The notes beneath the pieces were generated by a model. The model searched no databases. It was not told the DNA's origin and saw only the letters and a program-made list of their open reading frames with translations. Both the position numbers and the translations under genes were made by a program. Below are positions 55,324 through 64,000 of a stretch of DNA of 64,000 bases, piece after piece. Within the stretch, counting starts at the first letter, position 1. Every line of letters begins with the position of its first letter. The stretch is taken from positions 119,217 to 183,216 of the forward strand of contig CAVSMU010000012.1 in NCBI GenBank assembly GCA_963729075.1, given 5' to 3'. The DNA comes from WHSW01 sp963729075. Lineage in GTDB: Bacteria > Actinomycetota > Thermoleophilia > Solirubrobacterales > 70-9.

Positions 55324-55746
55324 ATGTTCAAGTCAATCGTGGTCGGACTGGATGGATCGGATCAGTCCAAGCATGCGCTTGCGTTCGCGGCCGGCCTCGC
55401 TCGGGAAGAAGGTGCGAAGCTGATCGTCGCCCATGTCGAGGAGGACATCGTCGGCAAGGGGGGCGGACCGATCCACGCAACCGAGGACGAGCTTCAGGCG
55501 GAGGTCAAACACCAGGCCGAGGAGCTCTCGTCTGAGGGGCTCGAGACGAGTGTGAAGATGACCTCGGTCATGCTCGGAGGCCCCGCGCCGGCGATCGCCA
55601 AGGTCGCCGATGACGCCGATGCCGACCTGATCGTCGTTGGGAGTCGCGGCCTTTCGGCCATCTCCGGGATGCTTTTGGGCAGCGTTGCCCAGCGGTTGCC
55701 ACATTTCGCCCACGTGCCCGTGATGGTCATCCCATCGAGTCCGTGA
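55324..55746 (+). CDS. single-domain universal stress protein (USP copy 5)
   Basis: A 140-residue intact UspA domain: MFKSIVVGLDGSDQSKHALA, then VGSRGLSAISGMLLGSVAQR as nucleotide loop and HVPVMVIP at the end. ATG at 55324 follows AAGGAGGA. It is the only one-domain USP here. The promoter upstream contains palindrome L. Confidence 0.9.
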   Translation: MFKSIVVGLDGSDQSKHALAFAAGLAREEGAKLIVAHVEEDIVGKGGGPIHATEDELQAEVKHQAEELSSEGLETSVKMTSVMLGGPAPAIAKVADDADADLIVVGSRGLSAISGMLLGSVAQRLPHFAHVPVMVIPSSP

Positions 55747-55915
55747 CCGTGGGCGATCAGACGAAGTCGGCCGATCCGGCGCAGACCGTTGCGTAGGCCG
55801 GGCTGGCGAGACCGGGTCTGGTGGCTCCGTCTCGATAGCGATGGCGCGAGCCGAAAGGTCCTTGGGAGCTCAGTCTGAGCGAAGGGCAGATGCGATGAGA
55901 GATTCACGAGCAGAA

Positions 55916-56251
55916 ATGCGAGCGTCCATGGGCGACCGGCTTGTCATCCACGGTCACTACCAGGGAGAACCCGAGCGTGATGGCGAGATTCTCGAGGTGC
56001 TCGGAAAGCGCGGCGCGCCTCCATACGTCGTGCGATGGGACGATGGACGGGTCAGCACCCTCTACCCGAGCTCGGATGCGTTCGTTCAGCATTTAGGGCG
56101 AAGCCGGGCTCGAAAGGGGGGTGGAGTCCGATCCGAAGTCCTGATCTCAAGCGGGCGCTCGGATTCGGTCAGGGCGGCGTCTACAACGCTGAGGCGATCG
56201 AAGCCCGCTCTCAGCTCGGCGACGCGAACGGATGGTGACACCGGGGCCTGA
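55916..56251 (+). CDS. DUF1918-domain protein
   Basis: The first 60 residues are the DUF1918 pattern: MRASMGDRLVIHGHYQGEPE, DGEILEVLGKRGAPPYVVRW and DDGRVSTLYPSSDAFVQHLG, an SH3-like barrel of unknown role often seen in Actinobacteria beside stress genes. A basic Ser-rich tail of about 50 residues follows and overlaps the next USP start by 20 nt; it may be a frame extension past the natural end. ATG at 55916 fits the family start; an upstream ATG at 55895 has a better GAAGGG site. Confidence 0.7.
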   Translation: MRASMGDRLVIHGHYQGEPERDGEILEVLGKRGAPPYVVRWDDGRVSTLYPSSDAFVQHLGRSRARKGGGVRSEVLISSGRSDSVRAASTTLRRSKPALSSATRTDGDTGA

Positions 56252-57092
56252 GCCGCACGCGCACGCCGATTCTGCAGCCCCGCTCCGGTTGGCGACTGTC
56301 GTCTGCGGGATCGACACCTCGGCGGAGAGCAAGGAGGCGGCGCGCCAGGCGATTCGCCTCGCCGACGAAGACGCGCGGGTGTGGGCGGTGTCGGTCTGGG
56401 ACACGGGGCTTGCGATGCACACCGGGATCCACGCCGGCGCGGTCGCGGCCGAGTTGCGCGAGCAGGCCGTCACCGCCCTGCACGATGCCAACGCCGCCTA
56501 CCACGCCCTCGAGCAGATGCTGGTCAAGGGGGCCGAGGTGCCGGGCCTGCTCGGGACGGCCACCAACCTCGAGGCCGACCTGGTGAGCGTCGGCTCGCAC
56601 GGGACCTCGCGACCCGCAGGCGTTCTATTCGGCTCGGTGGCGACCGCAATCGCCCATCACGCGCCATGCTCGGCTCTGATCGCGCGCGAGGCGACCGAGG
56701 AGTTTCCCCGGGTGATCCTGCACGCGACGGACGGGTCGCCGGAAGCTCTCGAGGCTGCCAAGCTCGCGGCGTCGATCGGCGCGCGCCACGGCGCCCGAGT
56801 CGTCAGCCTCTGCGTCGACGACGATCAGGATCGGGGTCGGGCGGTGGTCGAGGAAAGCGCTGCCTTGATTGAACGCGGCGGGCGCGAGCCGGAGCTCCGG
56901 GTCGAGCGGGGTTCGCCCGACCGCCAGATCGTTGAAACCGCGAGCGGGATCGGCGCGGACTTGATCGCGATCGGCAGTCGCGGTCGCACCGGCCTGCGTG
57001 CGCTGGGAAGCGTCAGCGAGCGGGTCGCCCACCGCGCCCCGTGCTCCGTGCTGATCGCCCGGCGCGCCGCCCACCCGGCGAGGGATGGCTGA
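56232..57092 (+). CDS. tandem universal stress protein (USP copy 6)
   Basis: A 286-residue protein with two diverged UspA domains: VVCGIDTSAESKEAARQAIR, ending GSHGTSRPAGVLFGSVATAI; then VILHATDGSPEALEAAKLAA, ending GSRGRTGLRALGSVSERVAH (the second loop is one residue short). It differs clearly from the other two-domain copies. The start at 56232 lies within the tail of the DUF1918 frame. No regulon palindrome was found directly upstream. Confidence 0.85.
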   Translation: MVTPGPEPHAHADSAAPLRLATVVCGIDTSAESKEAARQAIRLADEDARVWAVSVWDTGLAMHTGIHAGAVAAELREQAVTALHDANAAYHALEQMLVKGAEVPGLLGTATNLEADLVSVGSHGTSRPAGVLFGSVATAIAHHAPCSALIAREATEEFPRVILHATDGSPEALEAAKLAASIGARHGARVVSLCVDDDQDRGRAVVEESAALIERGGREPELRVERGSPDRQIVETASGIGADLIAIGSRGRTGLRALGSVSERVAHRAPCSVLIARRAAHPARDG

Positions 57093-57351
57093 TATTCCGG
57101 CCGTGACCCTATGGACGCGCCCATGGATCACCGGCGCGAATTACCCGGATTCCCGCCACCCCTTGGTCCTGCTCCGGGCAGCTCGGGCGAGCGGCGTCTC
57201 GCCACCGGACGAAAGGTGATGCACGGCGACACTCCGGGGTTACCACGGAGCACCTTCCGCACTCAGCGCTGATGACCCGTCCGCGCGGCGCGGCAAGACT
57301 TTCGGTCGAAGAGAGCAAGCGCGCTCGCGCGTCACCAGGAGGTTGCACCGG

Positions 57352-57558
57352 ATGACGAAATGGGAGTACTTGGTAATGCCGCTGAAGGACGCTGCCAGAC
57401 TGAAGAAGGATTCAGACGGCCTGGCGCCTGATCGTCTCAACGAGCTCGGATCCGAGGGCTGGGAGGCCGTCGGCGTTTCCCTGAAGCAGGGAGATCTCAT
57501 CGCCTGGCCGGTTGTCCTGCTCAAGCGTCCCGTGGAGGCGAATGGGAGTACCGCTTAG
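57352..57558 (+). CDS. DUF4177-like small protein
   Basis: A 68-residue protein: MTKWEYLVMPLKDAARLKKD, then LNELGSEGWEAVGVSLKQGD and VVLLKRP. The WEY...LNELGxEGWE...LKR pattern is that of DUF4177-type small beta proteins of unknown function. ATG at 57352 has CAGGAGG about 10 nt upstream. Confidence 0.7.
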   Translation: MTKWEYLVMPLKDAARLKKDSDGLAPDRLNELGSEGWEAVGVSLKQGDLIAWPVVLLKRPVEANGSTA

Positions 57559-57649
57559 GCCGAACTGCGGCGGCCCCATCGAAAGGTCGACGGACCGATG
57601 CCGTTGGCATAACGTCGGACTCAGCCGTGAGCGAGCAGGAAACGAGTGC

Positions 57650-58667
57650 ATGAGGCGTCCGGGAAAGACGCCGCCGTTCCGTGGGCCGCACGGCGAGGCC
57701 GTGCCCGGCAGCATCGCCGAGATCGCGTATCTCCGCCTCGGCGGGCTCGATCAATGGGTGATGATCCGCGGCGAGAGCGTCGCCAACCCGCCGTTGATCC
57801 TGCTGCACGGCGGGCCAGGGCTCAGCGAGACGCGCTTCTTCCGGCACTTCAACGCGCCGCTCGAGAAGAGCTTCACGGTCGTCTACTGGGATCAGCGCGG
57901 CGCGGGCAAATCGTTCGACCGCGAAATCCCTCGCTCGTCCATGACCGTCGAGCAGTTCATCTCCGATCTCGACGAGCTGGTCGAAGCTGTCTGCAAGCGG
58001 CTCGGCAAGACGAAGGTGGTGGTCTTCGGGCACTCCTGGGGCTCCGCCCTCGGGGTGCTCTACGCCGCGCGCTTCCCCGAGAAGGTCGCGGCCTACGTCG
58101 GCAGCGGGCAGATCGGCGACTGCCGCGGCCGGCGAGGCGGCCTCGTACGCGTTCGCGCTTGCCGAGGCGCAGCGCCGCGGCAAGCGCAGGGCGCTGAAGA
58201 AGCTGCGCGCGATCGGCCCGCCGCCTCACACCGCCGGGCAGCTATGGACGGAGCGCACCTGGGTGGCGCGCCTCGAGGGCGGCATGCGCCCGAAGGCGCT
58301 GTGGAAGCTGGCACGAGTCGTGCTCGGCGGCCGGGAGTCATCGATCTTCGATCTGCCCCGCACGATGCGCGGCTTCCGGTTCTCGCTCGACGCGATGTGG
58401 GCGGAAGTCTCGCGGCTGAACCTCCTCGACCTCGCGCCCGCACTGGAGATGCCCGTGTTCTTCTTCCTCGGCCGCAAGGATCACTGGGTTCCGCCGGAGG
58501 CCAGCCTGGCCTATTTCGAGGCGCTCACCGCACCTTCGAAGAGGCTCGTCTGGTTCGAGCACTCCGGCCACGAGCCGTTCGTCGACGAGTCGGCCAAGTT
58601 CAATGCCGCGATGGCGGAGTTGGTTCGGCCGGTTCTGTCTCCGGACCTTCCGGCACGCGCCGGGTGA
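57650..58667 (+). CDS. alpha/beta hydrolase, proline iminopeptidase-like, frameshifted
   Basis: About 338 residues. Oxyanion loop LILLHGGPGLSETRF, VVYWDQRGAGKSFDRE, nucleophile elbow VFGHSWGSALGVLYA with the catalytic Ser, then after a break near 58125 a helical cap, PVFFFLGRKDHWVPPEASLA with the Asp and FEHSGHEPFVDE with the His. HGGPG plus DQRGxGxS is the proline iminopeptidase (S33) signature, though many relatives are esterases. ATG at 57650. Substrate unproven. Confidence 0.8.
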
Positions 58668-58934
58668 CGGTCCGTGCCGAGCGAGCCCTGTGCCTCACGT
58701 GCCAGTCTCTGCATCGCGTGATTGCGAGAGCGCCTGCGATGCCACCCCCACTGCTTTCGTTTGGAGGCCATCATGCGCTCGACCGCGCCGAGGGCGACAC
58801 GGCGAACGGTTCGCACGCCGAGCCTCCTGATGGTCCGAGGCAGGCGCTTGGGCCCGTGCCCCTAGATAGCCGCCTGCCTGGAAAGCAGCACTCTTAAGCG
58901 AAGGTCCGCAGGCGAGCGAGATACTGCATCGGCG
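58668..58934. other. intergenic region
   Basis: No gene recognised. At its right end GCGAGATACTGC (TACTGC 58922-58927) forms the -10 of the SnoaL-like gene, identical to the element at 2063. Confidence 0.5.
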
Positions 58935-59339
58935 ATGTCAAAGGAGAACGAGGGGCTGATCCGCCAGGTAGTCGATGCGACGAATCGACAGGACGCGGAC
59001 GCGTTTCTCGCCACGCTCAGCCCGGGGGTCGAATGGGAGGACGCTCTGTTCTGGACCGAAGGGCGCCGAACCTACCGCGGGAGGGCCGAGGTCCGAGACT
59101 GGCTCAATCAGGTACAGGAACCCTGGGACGATCTCCACATGCACGTCGAGGAGATCGCCGACGCGAGCGACGGACGTCTCTTTGTCGGGCTCGGTCTCAG
59201 TGCGCGCGGCAAGGAAAGCGGTGTGGAGACACGCCTACGCTTCTGGACCGTCTCCTGGATCGTTGACGGAAAGATCGCGAGGCGCCGCTCCTTTCGCGAG
59301 CGGGCTGAGGCGCTCGAAGCCGCGGGTCTATCCGAGTAG
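58935..59339 (+). CDS. SnoaL-like / NTF2 family protein
   Basis: A 134-residue full-length protein: MSKENEGLIRQVVDATNRQD, then TLSPGVEWEDALFWTEGRRT, RGRAEVRDWLNQ, RFWTVSWIVDGKIARRRSFR and ALEAAGLSE. It shares start and tail motifs and the leaderless TACTGC-N7-ATG promoter with the SnoaL gene at 2076. Reaction unknown. Confidence 0.75.
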   Translation: MSKENEGLIRQVVDATNRQDADAFLATLSPGVEWEDALFWTEGRRTYRGRAEVRDWLNQVQEPWDDLHMHVEEIADASDGRLFVGLGLSARGKESGVETRLRFWTVSWIVDGKIARRRSFRERAEALEAAGLSE

Positions 59340-59353
59340 CCCTTCGGAGGTGG

Positions 59354-60067
59354 CTAATCCAGCGCCGTCAACTGACGGACTCGTTCGCTGAAGGTGCGCC
59401 AACGCCGCTCGTTGTCGTGCACCAGCGACGCCGATTGCGCGGCCAGGTCGGCGGCGCGATCGAGCAACTCCGAGGCCGAGTAGAGGTAGGCCGCGGCAGT
59501 CCGTTCACCCGCGAGATCACTCCGAAGGGCGGCGGGTGAGAAATCCACGCGGCGGACGATCTCAAGCGCGCGGCGAAGCAGGCGTGCGATCAGCGCCTGC
59601 GCGTCCGCGGCCTGCCAGTCGTTCGCGATGATCCGATGGCGCTCGCCCAAGAGATCGGCAAGCTCTGGATACGCAGCGAGCGAGCCGGCGACCGCCCAGC
59701 CCTTCTCCATCGCCGCGGATAGCCACTCCCCACCCGCCTCCATGTCCCCCGCGAGCGTCTCCAGGTCACGCCTCAGCTGCTTGATCTCGGTCGGTTCGCC
59801 CTCTCCCTCCATGAACAGGACGCCCGCCTCCGCGGTTAGCCCCGGCGGGTTGAGATCGGGCGCCCCCGCGAACGGGCTCGCGCCCGGTCTGTCGGTGGGC
59901 GAGACGGAGCTCCAACGATCGGCAAGTGCCTTGAGGACCCGTGAGGCAGCTTGAACCTCGACGGCTTGACGGAGCGGGGCTTGCGCATAGAACTTCTCGT
60001 GCTCGCGGTGGAACTCGGAAAGGTTGCCGATCATCTCCAATAGCTCCGGCGGCGGCGCGTCGTTCAT
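59354..60067 (-). CDS. hypothetical helical protein
   Basis: A 237-residue protein, mostly helix: ELLEMIGNLSEFHREHEKFY, QAASRVLKALADRW, IKQLRRDLETLAGDMEAGGE, ELADLLGERHRIIANDWQAA and AAYLYSASELLDRAADLAAQ. No family recognised and no membrane segment. Codon pattern and length suggest a real gene. Confidence 0.55.
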   Translation of the reverse strand: MNDAPPPELLEMIGNLSEFHREHEKFYAQAPLRQAVEVQAASRVLKALADRWSSVSPTDRPGASPFAGAPDLNPPGLTAEAGVLFMEGEGEPTEIKQLRRDLETLAGDMEAGGEWLSAAMEKGWAVAGSLAAYPELADLLGERHRIIANDWQAADAQALIARLLRRALEIVRRVDFSPAALRSDLAGERTAAAYLYSASELLDRAADLAAQSASLVHDNERRWRTFSERVRQLTALD

Positions 60068-60421
60068 CCGCGACCCAGGCTACTTGCCGGGCCCGGCCAA
60101 TGCAGCCTTCCTGCTGTTCGGCGACAGCGAGGCGCTCGAGCGAGCCCGCCACGCCGTGCGCGACCGCTTGGAGGTTCGAGACCCTGAGCCGGACGGCCCC
60201 GTCAGGCGCGGGCGCGCAGGCGCATAACCCAGAGTCGGTCGCCGATCCATCGGTCCTGAAACTGAAGCGCCCCAAGCTCGCCGCGACGAAGAACGCCCCC
60301 GATGGACGGCTTGGTGCAGGGTCACTTCGCGACCGGGCTACGCCTGCTCATGGAACTCGCGCACATCATGATGGGGCCCGGATGGTCCTCGGAATCAAGA
60401 AGCGCGCCGAACGGAGCGGTG
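60068..60421. other. stretch without a clear gene
   Basis: A short plus-strand frame (about 60070-60227, NAAFLLFGDSEALERARHAV) and antisense frames are open, but none has a convincing start or family match. It may hold a promoter for the gene at 60422. Confidence 0.3.
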
Positions 60422-61040
60422 ATGCTCGCTGACGAGTTCCTGCCGGTCTACGACATTGCCGACGCTGCAGCAGTCGAGGTCGACGCCGACCGGGCAACGA
60501 CCTGGGCGGCGCTCCTCGAGGTCGACCTGGTCGAGATCGGCAAGAAGAAGCCGCTGATCGGTGTCCTCGGCGGCCTCCGGGCGCTCCCCCAAATCGTCGC
60601 GAGCAGGCTGCACGGCGAGCACGCGCAGAGGTCGCCGCACCCCATGCGCCTTCGCGACATGGCCGAGATCCCGCTCACCGAGGGGGGCTGGACGCTTCTC
60701 GGCGAGCGCGAGAACGAAGAGATCGCGCTCGGCCTCATCGGCAAGTTCTGGCGTCCTGTGATCGAGTTGGCGAACGTCTCGGCGGAGGAGTTCAAGGACT
60801 TCGACGAGCCTGGTTTCGCCAAGCACGTCTACTCGCTCTCGCTCTCCGAGCGCGGGGCGGACCGGGTGCTCCTTCGCGCGGAGATGCGTGTCGGCACCAC
60901 CGACGAGTACGCCCGGAGGTGGTTTCGCCGCGTATTGGACGTTCGGCGTCGGCTCGGGCGCGCACGTCCTGATCGCCGGCTTGATCGAGGACGCGCGCGA
61001 CCGCGCGGAAGGCGAGGGCAGGCCCGAGGGGCGCCGCGGG
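60422..61040 (+). CDS. SRPBCC/DUF2867-like protein, frameshifted
   Basis: Starts MLADEFLPVYDIADAAAVEV and DADRATTWAALLEVDLVEIG, continues GWTLLGERENEEIALGLIGK and EMRVGTTDEYARRWFRR, and after a break near 60915 gives YWTFGVGSGAHVLIAGLIED. The strand order and the terminal helix recall the START-like gene at 42482. The repaired frame runs into the next gene without a stop, so a further error or a fusion is possible. Ligand unknown. Confidence 0.55.
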
Positions 61041-63428
61041 ATGACGCCCGGGTCTGGGACCCCGAATGTTCGATGCAGTGTCGCCGAGATCCGTGCCGCT
61101 GGCTGGCTGAAGCTCGCGGTCTTCTTCGCCGTGCTCGCCGCCGCCGTCATCTGGGCTACCCGGCAGTTCGACACCCCAGATCCCGTGCCGGCAAGCGCGC
61201 CGACGACCGAGTTCTCGAGCGAGCGCGCCTTCGCGGATCTCGAACGGATCGCCGACGAGCCGCGACCGGTGGGATCGACCGCACACCGACGCACCCCGGC
61301 GTTTCTGGCCGAGCGGATCCACGATGCTGGGCTCCGGCCGATCGTCGAGCGAGAGGTCGCGGTCGACTCGGAGCCCGCCGACGCCCAGGCGCGTGCTGCC
61401 TCGGCCACGCACGTGCTCGCGCGGCTCAAGGGGACCGGCGACGGCCCGCCGATCGTCCTCGCCGCGCACTACGACAGCTTCTCAGGCGGCACCCCCGGCG
61501 CGATGGACTGCGGCTCGTGCGTCGTGACGCTGCTCGAGACGATGCGCGCACTCACCGCTTCGGCGCCCCCTCGGCGCGACGTCTGGTTCGTCCTCACCGA
61601 CGCAGAGGAGCGCGTGAGCGTCGGGGTTCACTCGCTCGTCGATGATCCGCCGTTGAGCGAGGCGGACACCATCCTCAACTTCGAGGCCGGAGGCGGTGGC
61701 GGCGCCCCCATCGTCATCCAGGTGTCTGAGCGAAGCGGGGCGGTGGTCGACACCATTCTCGGCGAGGCGCCGGGTGTCGTTGCCAACTCGATGGTGCCGG
61801 TACTTTTCGCCGCCGCGCAGGCGGGTGACGACTTCGAGGTCTTCGCGGATGAGCTCGACGGGTTCGCGGGCGTCGACTTCGCCAACTTCCTCGGGCGCTT
61901 CGCCTATCACACCGATCTCGACACCCTCGAGGAGGCCGATCGCGGGACGTTGCAGGCCGACGGGGCCGTCGCGCTCGGGGTCACCAGAGCGCTCGCCACT
62001 GAAACCTCGACGCCGCAGACAGACGAGAAGGTCTTCTTCACCGTGGCGCCCGGCGTCACGATCGCCTATCCGGGATGGCTCGGGGTGGCCCTCACCGCGC
62101 TCCTCACGACAGCGCTGATCGCATTCGTGGTCGTGGCACGACGCCGCGGCGTTCTGACGATCGGCTCGGTCCTAAGGGGGGCCGGCGCGACGCTGCTCTC
62201 GCTGCTCGTCGCCTTCGTCGCTTCGGTTCTCCTCTGGGAGCTGGTGGCCCTGGTGAACCCAGGCTACGATCGGATGCTCGCCTTCGGGCGCCCATCGACT
62301 TACAAGTTCCGCTTTACCTCGGGGCCTTTGCGGCAATGACCGTCGCCATCACGGCGCTTTTGGTGAACCGGTTCGTCGCCCGCAACAGCGCCGCGGCGAT
62401 GACCGCCGGCGCAACCGTCGTCTGCCTCCTCATCGCGGGGCTGGCGGTCGCTGCGCCAGGGTTCACGTACCTATTCGTCTGGCCTGCGCTGTTCGCGCTC
62501 GCCGGGGCCGCCTGGATCCTCCTGCGCAACCGCGCAGAGCTCGGCTGGGGAATATCGGCGCCCTCACGGTGGCGGCGCTCCCGGGTGTCGTCCTGATCTC
62601 GATCGCTGTGACGATCATTATGCTCGGGCTCTTCGGGATCGGCGCCTCGGGCTTGCCGATACCACGACCCTCGGGGTGCCGATGATCTTCCGTCGCCCTC
62701 GTCGTCTGTCTGCTCGCGCTCCAGCTCGCCGCGACCCCCGGGGGGCTGGTCCGGCGCTCGCGGGGCTCGGCACCGTTGGATTTCTTGTCGCGGGGCAGGC
62801 GACCTCGGATCAGCGACGAGCGACCCAAGCCAGACGCGGTCGCGTACGAGCTCGATGCCGACAATGGCACGGCACGCTGGATCAGTCCGGCGACGAACCG
62901 GACGGTCGGGACGCGCCAGTCCTCGGCGACGAGTACACGCCGGGCGGGCTATGAGGCCTTCCTGCTCCCCGCCTACGAGATCCCGGGGATCGCGGCTGAG
63001 GCGCCTGTGGCCGATCTGCCGCTGCCCAAGATGAGGGTGATCTCCGATCTGGCACGCGACGGAAGCCGAGCGGTTCGCCTGCGGATCCGATCCTCGCGGC
63101 GCGCACCGAACCTGCTCCTCGACGTGGACGCCGAAGATCCGATCGTCGCCGCTACGGTGGAGGGAGTCGAGGTCGACCGCGCGGGAACCCCGAGCGACCT
63201 CGATGAGGGCCGACTTGGAACTCCTCTATTCCGCGCCGCCATCTGGCGGGGTCGAGCTCGAGCTCGAGTGAAAGGAGATGGGCCGGTGGCCGTGGAGTTG
63301 ACCGATATCAGCGAGGGCCTTCGGGATATCCCGGGCTCAACATTCGACCGCGCCCGCCCGACATGCAACCGCTGCCGACGCAGGCGCTGGATCCAACGAT
63401 CGTCACGAGCGCGACTGAGATCGACTGA
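61041..63428 (+). CDS. M28-family membrane aminopeptidase, frameshifted
   Basis: About 790 residues. One helix (AAGWLKLAVFFAVLAAAVIW) precedes an M28 zinc peptidase domain: VLAAHYDSFSGGTPGAMDCG with the first His and bridging Asp, VWFVLTDAEERVSVGVHSLV with the catalytic Glu-Glu, LNFEAGGGGGAPIV and FLGRFAYHTDLDTLEE with the last His. A multi-helix membrane part follows (ALTALLTTALIAFVVVARRR onward) and a C-terminal external domain ending TIVTSATEID. The layout resembles vacuolar/ER M28 peptidases. Breaks near 62310, 62560, 62660, 62690 and 63355. Confidence 0.8.
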
Positions 63429-63489
63429 CGGCGGATCCGCGGTGTCTACAAGCGGCGCGAAAGACGAAGCTCACGACCCTCGCCTGGCG

Positions 63490-63620
63490 AAGGAGGGAGA
63501 GCGGATCCTGGTCGGGGTCACGCTCGGGATGCGCGAGTCGCACGAGGACTGGCTCTGCCTCGGACGCGACCTGATCGCCCGCGGGCGCGGGGCGCGCACA
63601 CCTGAGCAGCTCGGTGTCCA
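63490..63620 (+). pseudogene. fragment of an IS256-type (mutator) transposase
   Basis: ERILVGVTLGMRESHEDWL, then LGRDLIARGRGA is the stretch preceding the second catalytic Asp in IS256-family transposases. Only about 40 residues remain; the frame then passes directly into the flavodoxin 3' duplicate. No inverted repeats seen. Confidence 0.5.
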
Positions 63621-63933
63621 GCCCGGTGCCGCGGAGGGCCTCGGCCTGCGGTCCTGGCTGCGCGATCAAGCCGGAGACGGCACGCGGGCGGCGGCCTTCG
63701 ACACCCGTGCGGACGCGTCGCCCACGCTCACGGGAATGGCGGCGCGCGGGATCGCCAAGCGGCTGCGCCGGCGGGGCTTCGAGACGGTCAGCGAGCCCGA
63801 GAGCTTCCTCGTCGAGGAATCCGAGGGTCCATTGGCCGCCGGCGAGCTCGACCGCGCTCGGCGCTGGGGCGAGGTTCTCGCGGCCAAGGCCGGCTCAGGC
63901 GTCGGCGGGCAACCCACCACCACCCGCCCGTGA
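63621..63933 (+). pseudogene. duplicated 3' end of the flavodoxin gene
   Basis: Almost identical, without gaps, to 45903-46215 (17,718 bp upstream), including the stop codon. It encodes AAEGLGLRSWLRDQAGDGTR and RGIAKRLRRRGFETVSEPES but lacks the FMN-binding half. It is fused in frame to the transposase fragment, so it marks a recombination junction. Confidence 0.85.
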
Positions 63934-64000
63934 GCACGAATCCGGCGAGTTGGGATAGGGTCGAAGCCCGACCTGGCCGAGCGGGGAACCGCGAGGCGTC

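Noticed and set aside
60024..60227. Plus-strand frame with NAAFLLFGDSEALERARHAV as a gene
   Set aside because: It overlaps the start of the divergent hypothetical gene and has no supported start or family match.

Overview
The window is very GC-rich, and its gene content points to an actinobacterium, most likely of the Thermoleophilia (Solirubrobacterales) type. Evidence for this is the several small SnoaL-like proteins opening M-S-x-E-N-V, DUF1918, many two-domain universal stress proteins (USPs), GTG/TTG starts, TANNNT-type -10 elements placed 6-7 nt before start codons (leaderless genes), and a ferredoxin-linked oxidoreductase set. The taxonomic call is inference. Many genes carry single-base frameshifts, densest from about 18.2 to 31.9 kb and also at 40-45 and 60-63 kb. 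Protein similarity continues across each break, so most look like sequence or assembly errors rather than decay.

Layout. 0-4.3 kb is a scrap zone: a PemK/MazF-type toxin-antitoxin pair, a 5' half of a tRNA-Gly, pieces of a relaxase, excisionase and tyrosine integrase, decaying SnoaL copies, an HNH nuclease and a C-terminal fragment of an oxidoreductase. 4.3-6.0 kb holds a phosphate transporter (PiT plus DUF47). 6.4-54.9 kb is a dense low-oxygen/dormancy-type island. It contains USPs, GAPDH, pyruvate:ferredoxin oxidoreductase with an NADPH/ferredoxin partner, a K+ channel, CBS-domain proteins, an Rv2004c-like kinase, an MgtE-like transporter, a TreT-like trehalose synthase, three SQR/NDH-like flavoproteins, a WS/DGAT acyltransferase, PEP synthase, a group 3b NiFe hydrogenase operon, an ABC exporter, a GNAT-acyl-CoA synthetase fusion, a DevS-like GAF histidine kinase and a NarL-type response regulator. 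It also holds a ZIP transporter, a flavodoxin, a NagB-YdcF-NagA fusion and a CtpF-like P-type ATPase. 55-57 kb adds two more USPs and DUF1918. 57-64 kb is more ordinary: a DUF4177-like protein, an alpha/beta hydrolase, SnoaL, an SRPBCC-like protein and an M28 membrane peptidase, ending in a mosaic of an IS256-type transposase fragment and a duplicated flavodoxin 3' end.

Main observation. At least 13 intergenic sites carry a 15-bp imperfect palindrome with a 7-1-7 layout and half-site CCGTAGT (two sites are near-perfect). The palindrome centre lies either 30-32 or 54-55 bp from the first base of a -10-like hexamer, which corresponds to about -43 or -66 from the transcription start. Four divergent pairs are served by one palindrome each. 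The genes behind the sites are those expected of a DosR/DevR-type dormancy regulon: USPs, CBS, hydrogenase 3b, WS/DGAT, P-type ATPase, pyruvate oxidoreductase and PEP synthase. The response regulator itself sits in one of the controlled operons. The natural hypothesis is one regulon run by the DevS/DevR-like pair at 40.1-42.5 kb, with a DNA site different from the mycobacterial DosR box.
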